DNA from: an uncultured Sphaerochaeta sp.
GTDB taxonomy: Bacteria; Spirochaetota; Spirochaetia; Sphaerochaetales; Sphaerochaetaceae
Direction of reading: 5' to 3'
Assembly (NCBI RefSeq): GCF_963677075.1
Contig: NZ_OY781873.1
Coordinates: forward strand, 2,319,715 to 2,383,714
DNA length: 64,000 nucleotides
In this document: in pieces, positions 49,953-59,334 of the stretch
How positions within the stretch are numbered: position 1 is the stretch's first letter
Layout of the letters: each line of letters starts with the position of its first letter
Translations under genes and position numbers: made by a program
Notes under the pieces: generated by a model
What the model was told of the DNA's origin: nothing
Seen by the model: only the letters and a program-made list of their open reading frames with translations
Database searches by the model: none

Positions 49953-51725
49953 ATGCAAAACAAAAACCAGTTTTCTGAGAAACCCACATATGAGCGGGTA
50001 GTATTAACACAGCAGAACCAAATTCAGCGGACGGTCTACATCAGCCTTCTCTGTATTCTTGTTGGAGCCATAGCAGGATTGGGTGCTGCCGGATTCAAGT
50101 ACTTGATCGAGTTCTTCCATAATCTTTTCTTCTCCGGTCAACTCTCCTTCCAACATAATCGTGGAGGACTTATCAGTTCCTGGGGTCCCTTTGTTATAGC
50201 TGTTCCTGCAATCGGTATTACCCTCGCCCAATGGATTACTACAAAATGGGCACCGGAGGCTAAAGGACACGGAGTTCCTGAGGTCATGGTCGCAGTATCA
50301 GAAAACCGAGGCAAGATACGCCCCGTCGTTGCTCTGGTGAAATCATTTGCATCTGCAATAACGATCGGATCCGGGGGTTCTGTCGGTAAGGAAGGCCCCA
50401 TTGTCCAAATTGGGGCTAGTTTTGGTTCTACATTGGGGCAATCACTTAAGCTCTCATCCAGGGAGACTATCATCCTTGTAGGTGCTGGAGTTGCGGGAGG
50501 AATCAGTGCAACGTTCAACGCACCTATCGGCGGCATAATGTTCGCCTTGGAACTCATTCTTCCTGAATATAGTATCATGACCATTATGCCATTGGTCGTA
50601 TCGGCAATTATTGCCACTACTGTGGGAGCGGTATTCATGGGTTCACACCCTGCTTTCATTGTTCCTGAATATACGATGGTCTCCCATTATGAACTCATTT
50701 TCTATGCACTGTTAGGGTTGCTCGCAGGATTGCTTTCTGTTGTTTTCATCAAATCTGTGTATGGAATGGAAGACTTTTTTGATGGACTGAAAATTCCTGC
50801 TACAGTGAAATCAATCATGGGTGGACTGATCGTAGGAACCATCGGCTATATCAGCCTCCGCCTTTTTGGTAATTATCATGTATTCGGAGTTGGTTATGAC
50901 TTCCTCGACTTGGTTCTTGATAACAAGATCACTGCATTGGTGATGGCATTCGCCCTTATATTCATGAAATTGCTTGCTAACTCTTTGACCCTTGCCTCTG
51001 GAGGGTCTGGCGGCATTTTTGCCCCATCACTCTTTCTTGGTGGTGCCTTGGGTGCAACGGTTGGCATTATCGTGAACACGCTCTTCCCAGAGACAACTGG
51101 TCCTATCTCTGCATATGCCATTGTTGGGATGGCCGCAATTGTCTCGGGGGTAACTGGTGGGGTACTTACCGCTATCATCATGGTTTTTGAGATGACACGG
51201 GACTATGCAATCATGCTCCCCCTGTTGCTCAGCGGAGTACTCTCTTTCTTTGTTGCAAGGCTTATCTACGGTGAGACAATGTACACGCAGAAACTCACCA
51301 GGAGAGGTATCCAAATACAGTTTGACAAGCGAATTCCGACCATGAAGACTCTCTCTGTTGGAGAAATCATGAAAAAGGACTTGATCAGCTGCAAACCCTC
51401 CGACACTGCAGAAACTGTCTGGAACATCATGCATGACCATGGAATCGGGTTACTCCCTGTAATTGATGGGGACAATGTGCTTGGAACTATAGGATACATC
51501 GGATTGCATCAGAGTAAAGAAAAGAGCAAAGAACCAGTCTCCTCGTTGATGAAGAAAATCGACATATCCATCCCCTACTCTGCAAATCTGTATGATGCAC
51601 TTCAGGTAATGGAAGAGGAAAAAACCAATATCCTTATTGTAAAGGACAAGGATGGTAAGGTGGTTGGGTTTGTTACTACCAATAGGCTTATACAAAACTA
51701 CCTACAAAAGAAACGTCTAAGTTAA
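49953..51725 (+). CDS. ClC-family chloride channel/transporter with two CBS domains
   Basis: The protein is 590 residues from ATG 49953; no clear ribosome site precedes it, so a GTG or TTG further out is possible. The ClC core (residues about 20-430) has the ion-binding loops GSGGSVGKEGPIVQIGA (gating Glu in GKEGP) and GGSGGIFAPSLFLGGALGA. The helix FNAPIGGIMFALELIL carries Leu at the position of the internal proton glutamate of E. coli ClC. Two CBS domains follow (about 455-510 and 525-590; MKKDLISCKPSDTAETVW and ILIVKDKDGKVVGFVTTNR). These may bind an adenine nucleotide. The gene is monocistronic and ends at a clear terminator. Confidence 0.93.
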   Translation: MQNKNQFSEKPTYERVVLTQQNQIQRTVYISLLCILVGAIAGLGAAGFKYLIEFFHNLFFSGQLSFQHNRGGLISSWGPFVIAVPAIGITLAQWITTKWAPEAKGHGVPEVMVAVSENRGKIRPVVALVKSFASAITIGSGGSVGKEGPIVQIGASFGSTLGQSLKLSSRETIILVGAGVAGGISATFNAPIGGIMFALELILPEYSIMTIMPLVVSAIIATTVGAVFMGSHPAFIVPEYTMVSHYELIFYALLGLLAGLLSVVFIKSVYGMEDFFDGLKIPATVKSIMGGLIVGTIGYISLRLFGNYHVFGVGYDFLDLVLDNKITALVMAFALIFMKLLANSLTLASGGSGGIFAPSLFLGGALGATVGIIVNTLFPETTGPISAYAIVGMAAIVSGVTGGVLTAIIMVFEMTRDYAIMLPLLLSGVLSFFVARLIYGETMYTQKLTRRGIQIQFDKRIPTMKTLSVGEIMKKDLISCKPSDTAETVWNIMHDHGIGLLPVIDGDNVLGTIGYIGLHQSKEKSKEPVSSLMKKIDISIPYSANLYDALQVMEEEKTNILIVKDKDGKVVGFVTTNRLIQNYLQKKRLS

Positions 51726-51743
51726 TAGTTCAGGTTTTACAGG

Positions 51744-51786
51744 AAATATCCAACTAGCACGCTTATGTGCCAGTTGGATATTTTTT
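51744..51786 (+). terminator. Rho-independent terminator of the ClC gene
   Basis: The long stem AAATATCCAACT.GCAC pairs with GTGC.AGTTGGATATTT around GCTTAT, with one mismatch, and runs into six T. This is the clearest intrinsic terminator in the window. Confidence 0.9.
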
Positions 51787-51960
51787 ACCTTGAAAATAAT
51801 TCACATCAATACGTATATGATCTTAGTAAATCACTTTGTCATTAAAATTGGTGAATAGTGAATAATCCTCGTTACTATCTACTATATATAAGGTAATTCA
51901 TACTAGTTAACCAGAATATTTTTCTTTTCCCATGGTTACATCAAGAATCGATTCACAATA

Positions 51961-51989
51961 TTGACAGAAAGAAAAACAGGTTCAATATG
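51961..51989 (+). promoter_or_regulatory. Promoter of the 940-residue lipoprotein gene
   Basis: A perfect TTGACA (51961-51966) is followed by 17 bases and AATATG (51984-51989). The start codon is 35 bases further with AAAAGGAG upstream. The remaining 170 bases of the AT-rich gap back to the terminator show nothing else I can support. Confidence 0.5.
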
Positions 51990-52023
51990 GTAGATATTAC
52001 AGGTTTTTAAAAAGGAGCAAATC

Positions 52024-54846
52024 ATGGACCGCAACGCCAGAAAAGGGATACGTCCCTTTCTTATTGGCTTCGTCCTGTTGTTAATGCTGCTCTCCATTTC
52101 CTGCTCACACACACAACAAGAAACAATTGAAGCACTGTCGTACTCTCCATCCTTTCAGGAACTGGAGACAATGCCACTTTCCGTCCCCGAATCCGTTCAA
52201 GGATATGGACGGGAATACGAACTCTTGGGAGTTGAGACTTTCTCTACTATCATGCGTGCCCCTACCCCAGGTTTTCTGCTACAAGAGGCAGGCCTTTTTC
52301 CCAGTGACCCTGAAGACTACTGGATTGTGGGGAGGTCACAAGGAGAACGTGATTATCGGCAATATTATTCCACTGACCTCGAGGCTATACAACTCAAAGC
52401 AAATGGGCTCTATGAAGTAAAATTCACGTATAAGGTACTGGAAACCCCAGACAAAGGATTCGAGGTAATCTTCTACTCTGATACCGGGGCCTCTCGAAAC
52501 GACTGGGTAGGTGACAGTATCTTCATTACAGAATCCGAGGGCAGCCAAGGAGAAGCATCTTTCACTGCACGACTTAAGAACTATCCTGACTACATACTCC
52601 TTATGAATATTGTCAGGAAAGGTTCCATTGCTGTTCGTGATATTGTGATAACTGACTTAGAAACTGGAAAGGTTGTCGCAGAGGAACATGGGGACGCCGT
52701 GAGACACGGTCATTCACTTTTCCTTCGAGGTGAAGGAAATTTCTCAATCAAACCGAGTACTATCATAGAAGACGGTTCCAGTATCTTCACCAAAGGATTC
52801 TCAAGGGTCTGGACTAACCCTGAGGTAATGACCATACCCAAGGATAGTATCATTCTCTTTGAATTTGACTACAAGGTGAACAAGAATATTAATAACCGGG
52901 AACATCTTGGCTGGGTACGACTTTTCCTCGAGTCTGATACCGCCACAGATCGTGGCATGCTCAATGTACCTGCATATAATGTGCAAGAAGGACACTATAC
53001 AGGTGCAGTGAAAACAGGAACAATGGATGGCACCTATATATTGGAGTTGGGAATCCATGATGATGTAGAGATGGAATTCACCAATATCAAGCTATCGAAA
53101 CAGATACCGGTACAACCTGCCCCTGAAATACCTGCCTTGCAGGCAGTATATCCTCGCCTTGGTGATTTCTTTACAGCATATGGTGAATGGGTCGCTTCTG
53201 ATGGAAGTGGATCCGCCCAGGGGGAAACTCCATGGATGAGTCTCTTCGAACTTGAAAAGAAATTGGCATACAACGATGTTCTGCTCGCTCTGCATGAGAT
53301 TACCAGCACCAATGATCCCGCATTTGCGGTAAGGATGCGTACGCAGAATCCTTCGATTCTTCTTCTTCCCTCGGTAACCACACATACGTTCTGGGAAGGT
53401 GATGAATACATGCAGGAGCAAATGACCAACGAGCTTGCCAATGCTGAAATTTCTTTCATCCGTGGCATTGATCCGGATTGGATCCTCACCACAGTAAAAG
53501 GGAAGAGAATCAACGACACGGATGGCGTCGATACATTGTTGTTGAATATATCACCCTTCTGTCCCCCAAACAGTAGCGGGCAAACCTACCTTGATTACTG
53601 GAAGGAAACCATGTTCGATCTTCACGTTGAAGACGGTACTTGGGATGGGGTGTACCTTCAGCAACTCCTGGATCGTGGTAACGATTTGATTAAGGGGATT
53701 AGCTATAAAACCAAGGTGGACGCCGACTATAATGTAAACCAGAAAAAGGATGAGACCCCTCCTTGGATCCATGAAATGACAGTTGCTTCTTCTCTGACAA
53801 TGATCAGATCTCTCAGAGAAAAAGCTGGAGCGAATACATTACTTATTCCAGGACATCTGATCGATCCTATTCTTGCCCCTTTCTGCAATGGGGTGACAAT
53901 ACGAAATTTCAACTGGGGCTGGTATCATAAAGATGGGAAAAAAGAGTGGTTTGGAGAAGCACAATGGAGTCATCTGGTAAACCATATATGGGAATTGGAA
54001 GACATGCTTCTTGACCCAGCAATAATTCTTCTGGAGGCAACTCCTCTAGAGTTTACCGATGGAAAACGTGAGCCACTCGAATCCGATTACCCGCTTAATC
54101 GGTTTGCACTGGGGACTGCACTTTTGACCGATTCCTTCTATGAGTATGACTTGGTAGATGGTCGTAGTGCTCCCTTCTTCTTCGACGAGCTTCTGGTCAC
54201 ACCCCAAGGTCGAAGTACTGATGATATCTCAGGGAAAGGTTGGCTTGGAAAAGCCTTGGCAGATACGGAACACCTATACAGCAATGAGGAGGTGGTATTG
54301 AGCATCTCTGAGCCCATAATGCTGGGGAACCGAAGAACCAAGTACATTGATCTCTTTAAACAAAAAACCAAGGAAACGGAGAGCAAGCAATATACCATTG
54401 AGTTAGATTGGAAAATCTTGGAAACATCAACTTCCAATCCAACGCTCAATGTCTCACTGGACAACACTTGGATAGACTACTACCCTCTTTCCTCTGTTTT
54501 ACAAGGCTCCTCCGGTCATGTGACTTTCCACACTACCGTACCCGCCAAACAACTCATGAGCTGTATGCTCAATATAGGCAAGCAAGGAATCGTGGAAGTG
54601 TCCAATGTGAAGATCAGCAGGAGCGATAGTGGACTCTACAGAAGGGATTTTGAGCATGGCATTGTCATAGTCAATGCTACCAATGAGGATAAAACGGTAT
54701 CATTAAGGGATATCAAGGGACCTTTGAACAGGACAAATCCCAGACACATCAAAGGCAGATTGGATACAGTTACCAACAACGGCCAGATGGTTAGTGGGGA
54801 TGTCACGATCAAGGCCCATGATGCCCTTATTCTCTTGGCAGACTGA
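52024..54846 (+). CDS. Large lipoprotein with a glycosidase-like (GHL15-type) core
   Basis: The protein is 940 residues. The signal peptide ends in the lipobox LLSISC (Cys about 27), so it is membrane-anchored and periplasmic or surface-exposed. Two beta-sandwich regions (about 90-215 and 225-360), each with YEVKFTYKV or ILFEFDYKV, resemble carbohydrate-binding modules. The centre (about 370-710) has a TIM-barrel-like run with YLDYWKETMFDLHVEDGTWDGVYLQQLLD, the pattern of hypothetical glycosyl hydrolase family 15, plus IRNFNWGWYHKD. A third sandwich (about 760-870) is followed by a short C-terminal domain. It probably acts on a polysaccharide. The catalytic residues are not proven, and it has no partner genes. 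Confidence 0.75.
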   Translation: MDRNARKGIRPFLIGFVLLLMLLSISCSHTQQETIEALSYSPSFQELETMPLSVPESVQGYGREYELLGVETFSTIMRAPTPGFLLQEAGLFPSDPEDYWIVGRSQGERDYRQYYSTDLEAIQLKANGLYEVKFTYKVLETPDKGFEVIFYSDTGASRNDWVGDSIFITESEGSQGEASFTARLKNYPDYILLMNIVRKGSIAVRDIVITDLETGKVVAEEHGDAVRHGHSLFLRGEGNFSIKPSTIIEDGSSIFTKGFSRVWTNPEVMTIPKDSIILFEFDYKVNKNINNREHLGWVRLFLESDTATDRGMLNVPAYNVQEGHYTGAVKTGTMDGTYILELGIHDDVEMEFTNIKLSKQIPVQPAPEIPALQAVYPRLGDFFTAYGEWVASDGSGSAQGETPWMSLFELEKKLAYNDVLLALHEITSTNDPAFAVRMRTQNPSILLLPSVTTHTFWEGDEYMQEQMTNELANAEISFIRGIDPDWILTTVKGKRINDTDGVDTLLLNISPFCPPNSSGQTYLDYWKETMFDLHVEDGTWDGVYLQQLLDRGNDLIKGISYKTKVDADYNVNQKKDETPPWIHEMTVASSLTMIRSLREKAGANTLLIPGHLIDPILAPFCNGVTIRNFNWGWYHKDGKKEWFGEAQWSHLVNHIWELEDMLLDPAIILLEATPLEFTDGKREPLESDYPLNRFALGTALLTDSFYEYDLVDGRSAPFFFDELLVTPQGRSTDDISGKGWLGKALADTEHLYSNEEVVLSISEPIMLGNRRTKYIDLFKQKTKETESKQYTIELDWKILETSTSNPTLNVSLDNTWIDYYPLSSVLQGSSGHVTFHTTVPAKQLMSCMLNIGKQGIVEVSNVKISRSDSGLYRRDFEHGIVIVNATNEDKTVSLRDIKGPLNRTNPRHIKGRLDTVTNNGQMVSGDVTIKAHDALILLAD

Positions 54847-54865
54847 CACTCAATCTTTTTCATGT

Positions 54866-54891
54866 GATGACCGGAGTTCTCTCCGGTCATC
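54866..54891. terminator. Hairpin terminator between convergent genes
   Basis: A perfect 11-bp stem GATGACCGGAG with its complement and a TTCT loop. It lies between the lipoprotein gene (+) and the decayed hydrolase gene (-) and may serve both. The T-tract is weak (ATTCATCTT). Confidence 0.65.
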
Positions 54892-54927
54892 ATTCATCTT
54901 GAGAATATGAAATACAATGGTCCTTAC

Positions 54928-55786
54928 TTATTCAGGTAGTACCTGTATCACAGACTCCTTCATGAATTCCGTGAACGCTTCACTCTCTGTGTATATTCCG
55001 TTATGTCCTGAATGTTCCAACCATAGCATCTTTTTTTCAGGTGCTTCGACGCTTTCATACCAACGCTCGGTGATACTTGAAACGCACGTCATATCGTATG
55101 CCGCGTTGATTACAAACAGTGGTATGGTGAATCAATTGGCTTCCTCTTCCAGACTTCTATGCCGTATCTTTGGGTAGACAGTCTTTGTCCCACGGACCAC
55201 CCCTCTGACCAGATTTATTTTAGAGAAAAAAGAGTGTTCAGGTGCAAGAAACATTTTCTCTGAGCGAAAACCATGATCACTTGGAGCACTGGGACTGTAT
55301 GAATAAAGGCGTGAAAGTAACGCATAATAGGCTTGCCCGTCTCCTACCAGATTCCCCTCTTTATCAATCTTTTCGTAAGGAGGTAATCCAATCTCCTCAA
55401 GTGTCTGGATTGTTTTTGTAACTCCTCTTCTCCTCGCACCCTCCAATATCATTCTGTATCCTATGGTGTCGTTCTCAGTAGAGTTGATATGTGGGGAGGC
55501 AGCAATGAAGGCATGGAATAGATCAGGTCGCTCTACAGCTGCAAGAGAACCCAGAAAACCACCCCAGGAGTGCCCAAGGAGAAAGATTTTCTCTTTTCTC
55601 TCCTGCCAAATAGATGGCCTGTTTTGTACCATTGATCGATACACGTTCCCTGCTATCTACTTCCAACTCCAGCCTATTGCCTGCTTGATCACGTATAGTC
55701 GCTGTATGAGTACAGGATGAAATGATCAGAAGGGATGCAATGAGAATGTTTGCAATAGGAATAAGTCGTTTTGTTCTTTTGTGCAT
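54928..55786 (-). pseudogene. Alpha/beta hydrolase (proline-iminopeptidase-like) pseudogene
   Basis: The intact start (MHKRTKRLIPIANILIASLLIISSC, a lipoprotein signal) leads to CTHTATIRDQAGNRLE...VSINGTKQAIYL and then shifts frame. The other frame continues EKIFLLGHSWGGFLGSLAAVERPDLFHAF, with the nucleophile Ser. About 90-100 residues normally lying between these parts, including HGGPG, are absent, so there was an internal deletion with a frame change. A TGA at 55132-55134 interrupts the last third; beyond it the same frame resumes FTIPLFVINAAYDMTC (catalytic Asp) and HSGHNG (catalytic His) and ends at TAA 54930-54928. Two independent lesions make it inactive. Confidence 0.88.
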
Positions 55787-55789
55787 AAA

Positions 55790-55833
55790 AATGCTCCTCG
55801 TTGTTGATTTTCATCAGCAGTGTAAGGAGCATT
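55790..55833 (-). promoter_or_regulatory. Hairpin masking the ribosome site of the decayed hydrolase gene
   Basis: On the minus strand AATGCTCCT and AGGAGCATT (9 bp perfect) are separated by 26 bases. The second arm holds the GAGGAG ribosome site and is followed by TTTT just before the ATG. It could act as a terminator or hide the ribosome site. The gene it precedes is already broken. Confidence 0.4.
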
Positions 55834-55904
55834 GCGTTGTGTATCCTATCGGAAGATTGTCTGAATTTGGGAAAAACCTTCTCAGTATATGTTCGTAGAC
55901 GACC

Positions 55905-55939
55905 AGAAAAAGAGCATTTCCTACACTTCTATGCTCTTT
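55905..55939 (-). terminator. Rho-independent terminator of the S41-type lipoprotein gene
   Basis: On the minus strand AAAGAGCAT and ATGCTCTTT (9 bp perfect) enclose a 13-base loop and are followed by TTCT. It begins 6 bases past the gene's stop. Confidence 0.75.
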
Positions 55940-55944
55940 CCTGA

Positions 55945-57207
55945 TCATTTAATACGTGTCTGAACCACGGTATCAACTCCAGAGAGCAAATCCTCAACAG
56001 TAGGAGTAACGAATACATCTGGCTGAAGGGAACCACCCTGGTGTGACTTGTCCATGACAAAGAACTTTGTTGAGTACTGCACGGGAATCCCACTGTTGGG
56101 AAGGGTGAAGGACTTCACCTCTCCAAAGTGATTCACGCTCCCTCCCGTGGGTGTTCCCACAAGCGTTGCGTTTGAGTGCTGCTTGAGTTGTACTGCATTC
56201 ATCAAAGCTGAAGAGAATGTACGCTCTCCAATCAACACATCCAGTGAAAATCCCTGTGTTTTCTGATACGTTGCCAATCCATCAATCATGGGTTCAAACA
56301 AACTTGAATCGCCTCCTCCATTATATCTGAGATCAACGATAATCTTGGCAGGTTTCTTGGAGGATACAAGGGCCAAGGTCTCCTCAATGAAGGCATCTAT
56401 AGGGAAAGCAGGGTCTGAGGCACAGACATTGTATTGTATGAAGAGTATATCTTCTTGAGTGTCAAGAAATTCAGTTCGGTAGTAGACACGCGCACTACCG
56501 GTACGGGAAGGATTGTCATACAGGGTCACGAACTCTTTCTGGTAAAACTCAGTGATTGAAATTGGTGTGATTGAAGATGAAGAGACATTCTGACAAGTGC
56601 GATGGTCGATGGTAAGCGTTATTGGATCACTGGGATTCTCAGCTATCCCCAGATATGAGTAGAACTCTGCAACGTTAAGAAGCTGGGAAACATTTTGGCT
56701 GAACCAAACCTGATTGTCATATCCAACCAGCGGTTCTGCCTTTTCCATTATCTGCTCAATCGATACGCCATTGAGGCTGAGCACCTCAGAACCAAGCATT
56801 GGCTCTTGGCTCTTCTCTACCACAATCAGGCGCCATGCATTGTCGATATATGCAATCTGGATAGGAAGCGCATGCAAGCTTGCAGCGATATCCTTGGGAA
56901 ATCCAACCATCGTATGGGAATCACCTACCTGGGCAACGATTTCACGTACGGCAAAATAGAATTCAATATCTTCCATTTGGGGAGCCGATACCAGTATTTC
57001 ATCATACAATGTCTTGAAAGCTTTTTCCTTGGTCACGCTATACAGATCAGGATGATTATGCTCAAGGGTAGTCATAAGGAGCTGTAGGTCCTCTCTTCTG
57101 GGGTCAGACATATCTATATCACTGGATAGTTGTGTCGAAGCACAAGAAGAAAGAAGCCCAAGTATAAGACCAAAGCCAAGGATTAGAATATTTCTCATGG
57201 TTTTCAT
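55945..57207 (-). CDS. S41-family peptidase-like lipoprotein
   Basis: The protein is 420 residues from ATG 57207, giving a clean signal peptide MKTMRNILILGFGLILGLLSSC with lipobox LLSSC. A start at 57261 would lie inside the upstream gene's terminator. The S41 (tail-specific protease) fold is suggested by FYFAVREIVAQVGDSHTMVGFP, IIVDLRYNGGGDSSLFEPMI and the serine region ERTFSSALMNAVQLKQ followed by LVGTPTGGSVNHFGE. A PDZ-like part (GSEVLSLNGVSIEQIMEKAEPL) is present. It is a periplasmic or surface protein, and its substrate is unknown. It is transcribed apart from the upstream oxidoreductase gene. Confidence 0.85.
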   Translation of the reverse strand: MKTMRNILILGFGLILGLLSSCASTQLSSDIDMSDPRREDLQLLMTTLEHNHPDLYSVTKEKAFKTLYDEILVSAPQMEDIEFYFAVREIVAQVGDSHTMVGFPKDIAASLHALPIQIAYIDNAWRLIVVEKSQEPMLGSEVLSLNGVSIEQIMEKAEPLVGYDNQVWFSQNVSQLLNVAEFYSYLGIAENPSDPITLTIDHRTCQNVSSSSITPISITEFYQKEFVTLYDNPSRTGSARVYYRTEFLDTQEDILFIQYNVCASDPAFPIDAFIEETLALVSSKKPAKIIVDLRYNGGGDSSLFEPMIDGLATYQKTQGFSLDVLIGERTFSSALMNAVQLKQHSNATLVGTPTGGSVNHFGEVKSFTLPNSGIPVQYSTKFFVMDKSHQGGSLQPDVFVTPTVEDLLSGVDTVVQTRIK

Positions 57208-57250
57208 GAAAGGCAATATACCATACATAGGAGACTTGGTATAGAAAGTA

Positions 57251-57287
57251 AAACCGGGCATTCCTGTTCATCAGAAAAGCCCGGCTT
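57251..57287 (-). terminator. Terminator of the CoA-disulfide-reductase/rhodanese gene
   Basis: On the minus strand GCCGGGC pairs with GCCCGGT; the inner part TTTTCTG/CAGGAAT also pairs. It is followed by TTTTACTTT. It separates the oxidoreductase from the S41-type lipoprotein. Confidence 0.75.
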
Positions 57288-57304
57288 GCTTATAAGCAGA
57301 ACGA

Positions 57305-59305
57305 TTAACCCCTCGCCATCATATTATGCAGACCACCACCATTTTCCACATTGGTGAATCCCATCTGGTTAAGGATACGCATGCCATAGCTGGATCGGGC
57401 TCCTGAAGCACAATAGATGATGATCTCTCGATCTTTATCTTCTATTCCTTCAGCCCACTCCTGTAGGGAATCGAGTCCAACATTGATTGCTCCTGGGTAT
57501 GCACCCATTTCAAATTCCATAGGAGTACGGACATCCAGGATGATTGGTCCTTCAGAAGCAAGCGCTTCAGACTCATCAGCTTCTTCACTCTTTGTCTCCT
57601 TGGAATCCTCTACAGATTTCTTTACGATCGGGAACTTTCCTACCTGTAGATACTGGAAACCAATAGCTCTGGCATGTCGCTCTAGACTGATGTAGCCACC
57701 ACTCACGTTAAACACACGGTCGAACCCTGCACCCTTGAGCATTCTCAGTACTACGTGACCCTTCTGCCCATCATCACTGATAAGGATGATTGGATTCTCC
57801 TTGGGAATCTTGTCCAGATTCTCCCTGATCATATCCTGGCTCAAGTTGTTGGTCCCACGTAGATTGGCTTTTCCATAGCTGATCGGATCACGAAGGTCGA
57901 TTGCAATAGGCTGCTGTTCCATGACAAAGTGTTCAAAATCCTGTGCAAGGATAGAAGGACTGAACCCACTGGTATGGTTGATTGCGGTAAAAGCTGCCAT
58001 ATTGACTGGCCCATTCGGTGAGTTGAACGGAGGAGCATACGCCAAGTCGAGTTCAGCAAGATCATCAAGTGTCAGTCCACCTGCAATAGCAGTTGCGATA
58101 ACATCGATTCTCTTATCTATCCCTACCCGTCCAGCGACCTGGGCTCCAAGTACTTTCTTGGTCTTTTTATCAAACACGAGCATCAAGCTCACTTTCTCTG
58201 ACCCGGGGTAATAAGCAGTATGACTGGCCTTGTGCACGACCACAGCATCAACGCTGAGACCTGCATCCCTACCTGCCTTTAGACTCATTCCTGTAGAACC
58301 AGCAATAGCCTCAAATACCTTAACGATCGAGCTACCGGAAACACCTTTATAGGTACGGTTCCCTCCAAGAGCATTCTCTCCAACAATTCTTCCCTGTCTG
58401 TTTGCAGGACCTGCCAGTGGCATCCTCACATTTTTCCCAAGGATATTGTGAGAGATCTCCACCATATCCCCAGCAGCAAAGATGGAAGGATCACTGGTGC
58501 ACATATGCTCGTTAACCTTAAGACCACCGGAAGTGCCCATCTCGAGGCCTGCATCCTTTGCAAGTTGCAAGGTAGGACGCACACCTACTGAAAGCAGAAC
58601 AAAATCGGTATCAATGGAGGTACCGTCGTTGATGAGTACCTGTTTATCTTCGATAGCCTCTACTGATTTACCCAGTTTGAGCTTCACACCATAATCCAAT
58701 AGTTCATACGTGATAAACCCTGCAAACTCCCCTTCCAGGTTGGGCATTACCTGGGGTGCCATCTCAACCAGTGTTACAGCAATCCCACGCTTGGTGAGTG
58801 CCTCAACCATCTCCAGGCCTATGAAACCACCGCCAACTACTACTGCTTTCTTAGGGTCTTTCTCATTGATGTAGTGGTCGATCCTGTCCATATCTGCAAG
58901 GGTCCATAGTTGGAACACATGTTCCTTATTCACGCCTGGAAGAGGCGGTACGACCGGCTTTCCACCTTGGGCGAGAATCAGGGAGTCGTAGGGGAACACA
59001 TGCTCCTCTCCAGTAACATTATTCACTGCTCTGACCTGCTTCTTTTCACGGTCTATAGCGAGCGCCTCTGTATGGGTATGTACCTTAACGCGATACTGTT
59101 CATGAAACGTCTCTTCACTTGCAAGAATCAAGGAAGAACGGTATTCAATATCCCGTCCAAGGTAATAAGGAAGGCCGCAGTTTGCAAACGAGACATCTGC
59201 TCCAGCCTCCAAGAGGGTGATATTCACATCATTATCTAGTCTTCGTGCTCTTGCTGCTGCCGTTGCTCCAGCTGCAACACCGCCTATGATCAATACATTC
59301 TTCAT
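57305..59305 (-). CDS. CoA-disulfide reductase / NADH oxidase-type flavoprotein fused to two rhodanese domains
   Basis: The protein is 666 residues. A GAGGAG ribosome site lies upstream. FAD/NAD(P)H-binding motifs: IIGGVAAGATAAARARR, VVVGGGFIGLEMVEAL and IFAAGDMVEI. The redox cysteine is Cys43 in SFANCGLPYYLG, as in CoA-disulfide reductases. The dimer domain ends near 450. The first rhodanese domain (about 455-560) has SDDGQ where the catalytic Cys should be, so it is inactive. A linker rich in Glu and Ser leads to a second rhodanese domain (about 580-666) with the active IIYCASGARSS (Cys632). The role is probably thiol-disulfide or persulfide reduction with NAD(P)H. It has its own promoter. 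Confidence 0.92.
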   Translation of the reverse strand: MKNVLIIGGVAAGATAAARARRLDNDVNITLLEAGADVSFANCGLPYYLGRDIEYRSSLILASEETFHEQYRVKVHTHTEALAIDREKKQVRAVNNVTGEEHVFPYDSLILAQGGKPVVPPLPGVNKEHVFQLWTLADMDRIDHYINEKDPKKAVVVGGGFIGLEMVEALTKRGIAVTLVEMAPQVMPNLEGEFAGFITYELLDYGVKLKLGKSVEAIEDKQVLINDGTSIDTDFVLLSVGVRPTLQLAKDAGLEMGTSGGLKVNEHMCTSDPSIFAAGDMVEISHNILGKNVRMPLAGPANRQGRIVGENALGGNRTYKGVSGSSIVKVFEAIAGSTGMSLKAGRDAGLSVDAVVVHKASHTAYYPGSEKVSLMLVFDKKTKKVLGAQVAGRVGIDKRIDVIATAIAGGLTLDDLAELDLAYAPPFNSPNGPVNMAAFTAINHTSGFSPSILAQDFEHFVMEQQPIAIDLRDPISYGKANLRGTNNLSQDMIRENLDKIPKENPIILISDDGQKGHVVLRMLKGAGFDRVFNVSGGYISLERHARAIGFQYLQVGKFPIVKKSVEDSKETKSEEADESEALASEGPIILDVRTPMEFEMGAYPGAINVGLDSLQEWAEGIEDKDREIIIYCASGARSSYGMRILNQMGFTNVENGGGLHNMMARG

Positions 59306-59334
59306 TAATAACTCCTCGTGTAACGAACGGTGAA

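Noticed and set aside
15519..55786. Stop-codon reassignment or selenocysteine to explain the in-frame TAG, TAA and TGA codons
   Set aside because: All three stop types occur as normal ends of intact genes here, the broken genes also carry an IS, a frameshift or a deletion, and no selenocysteine context was seen.
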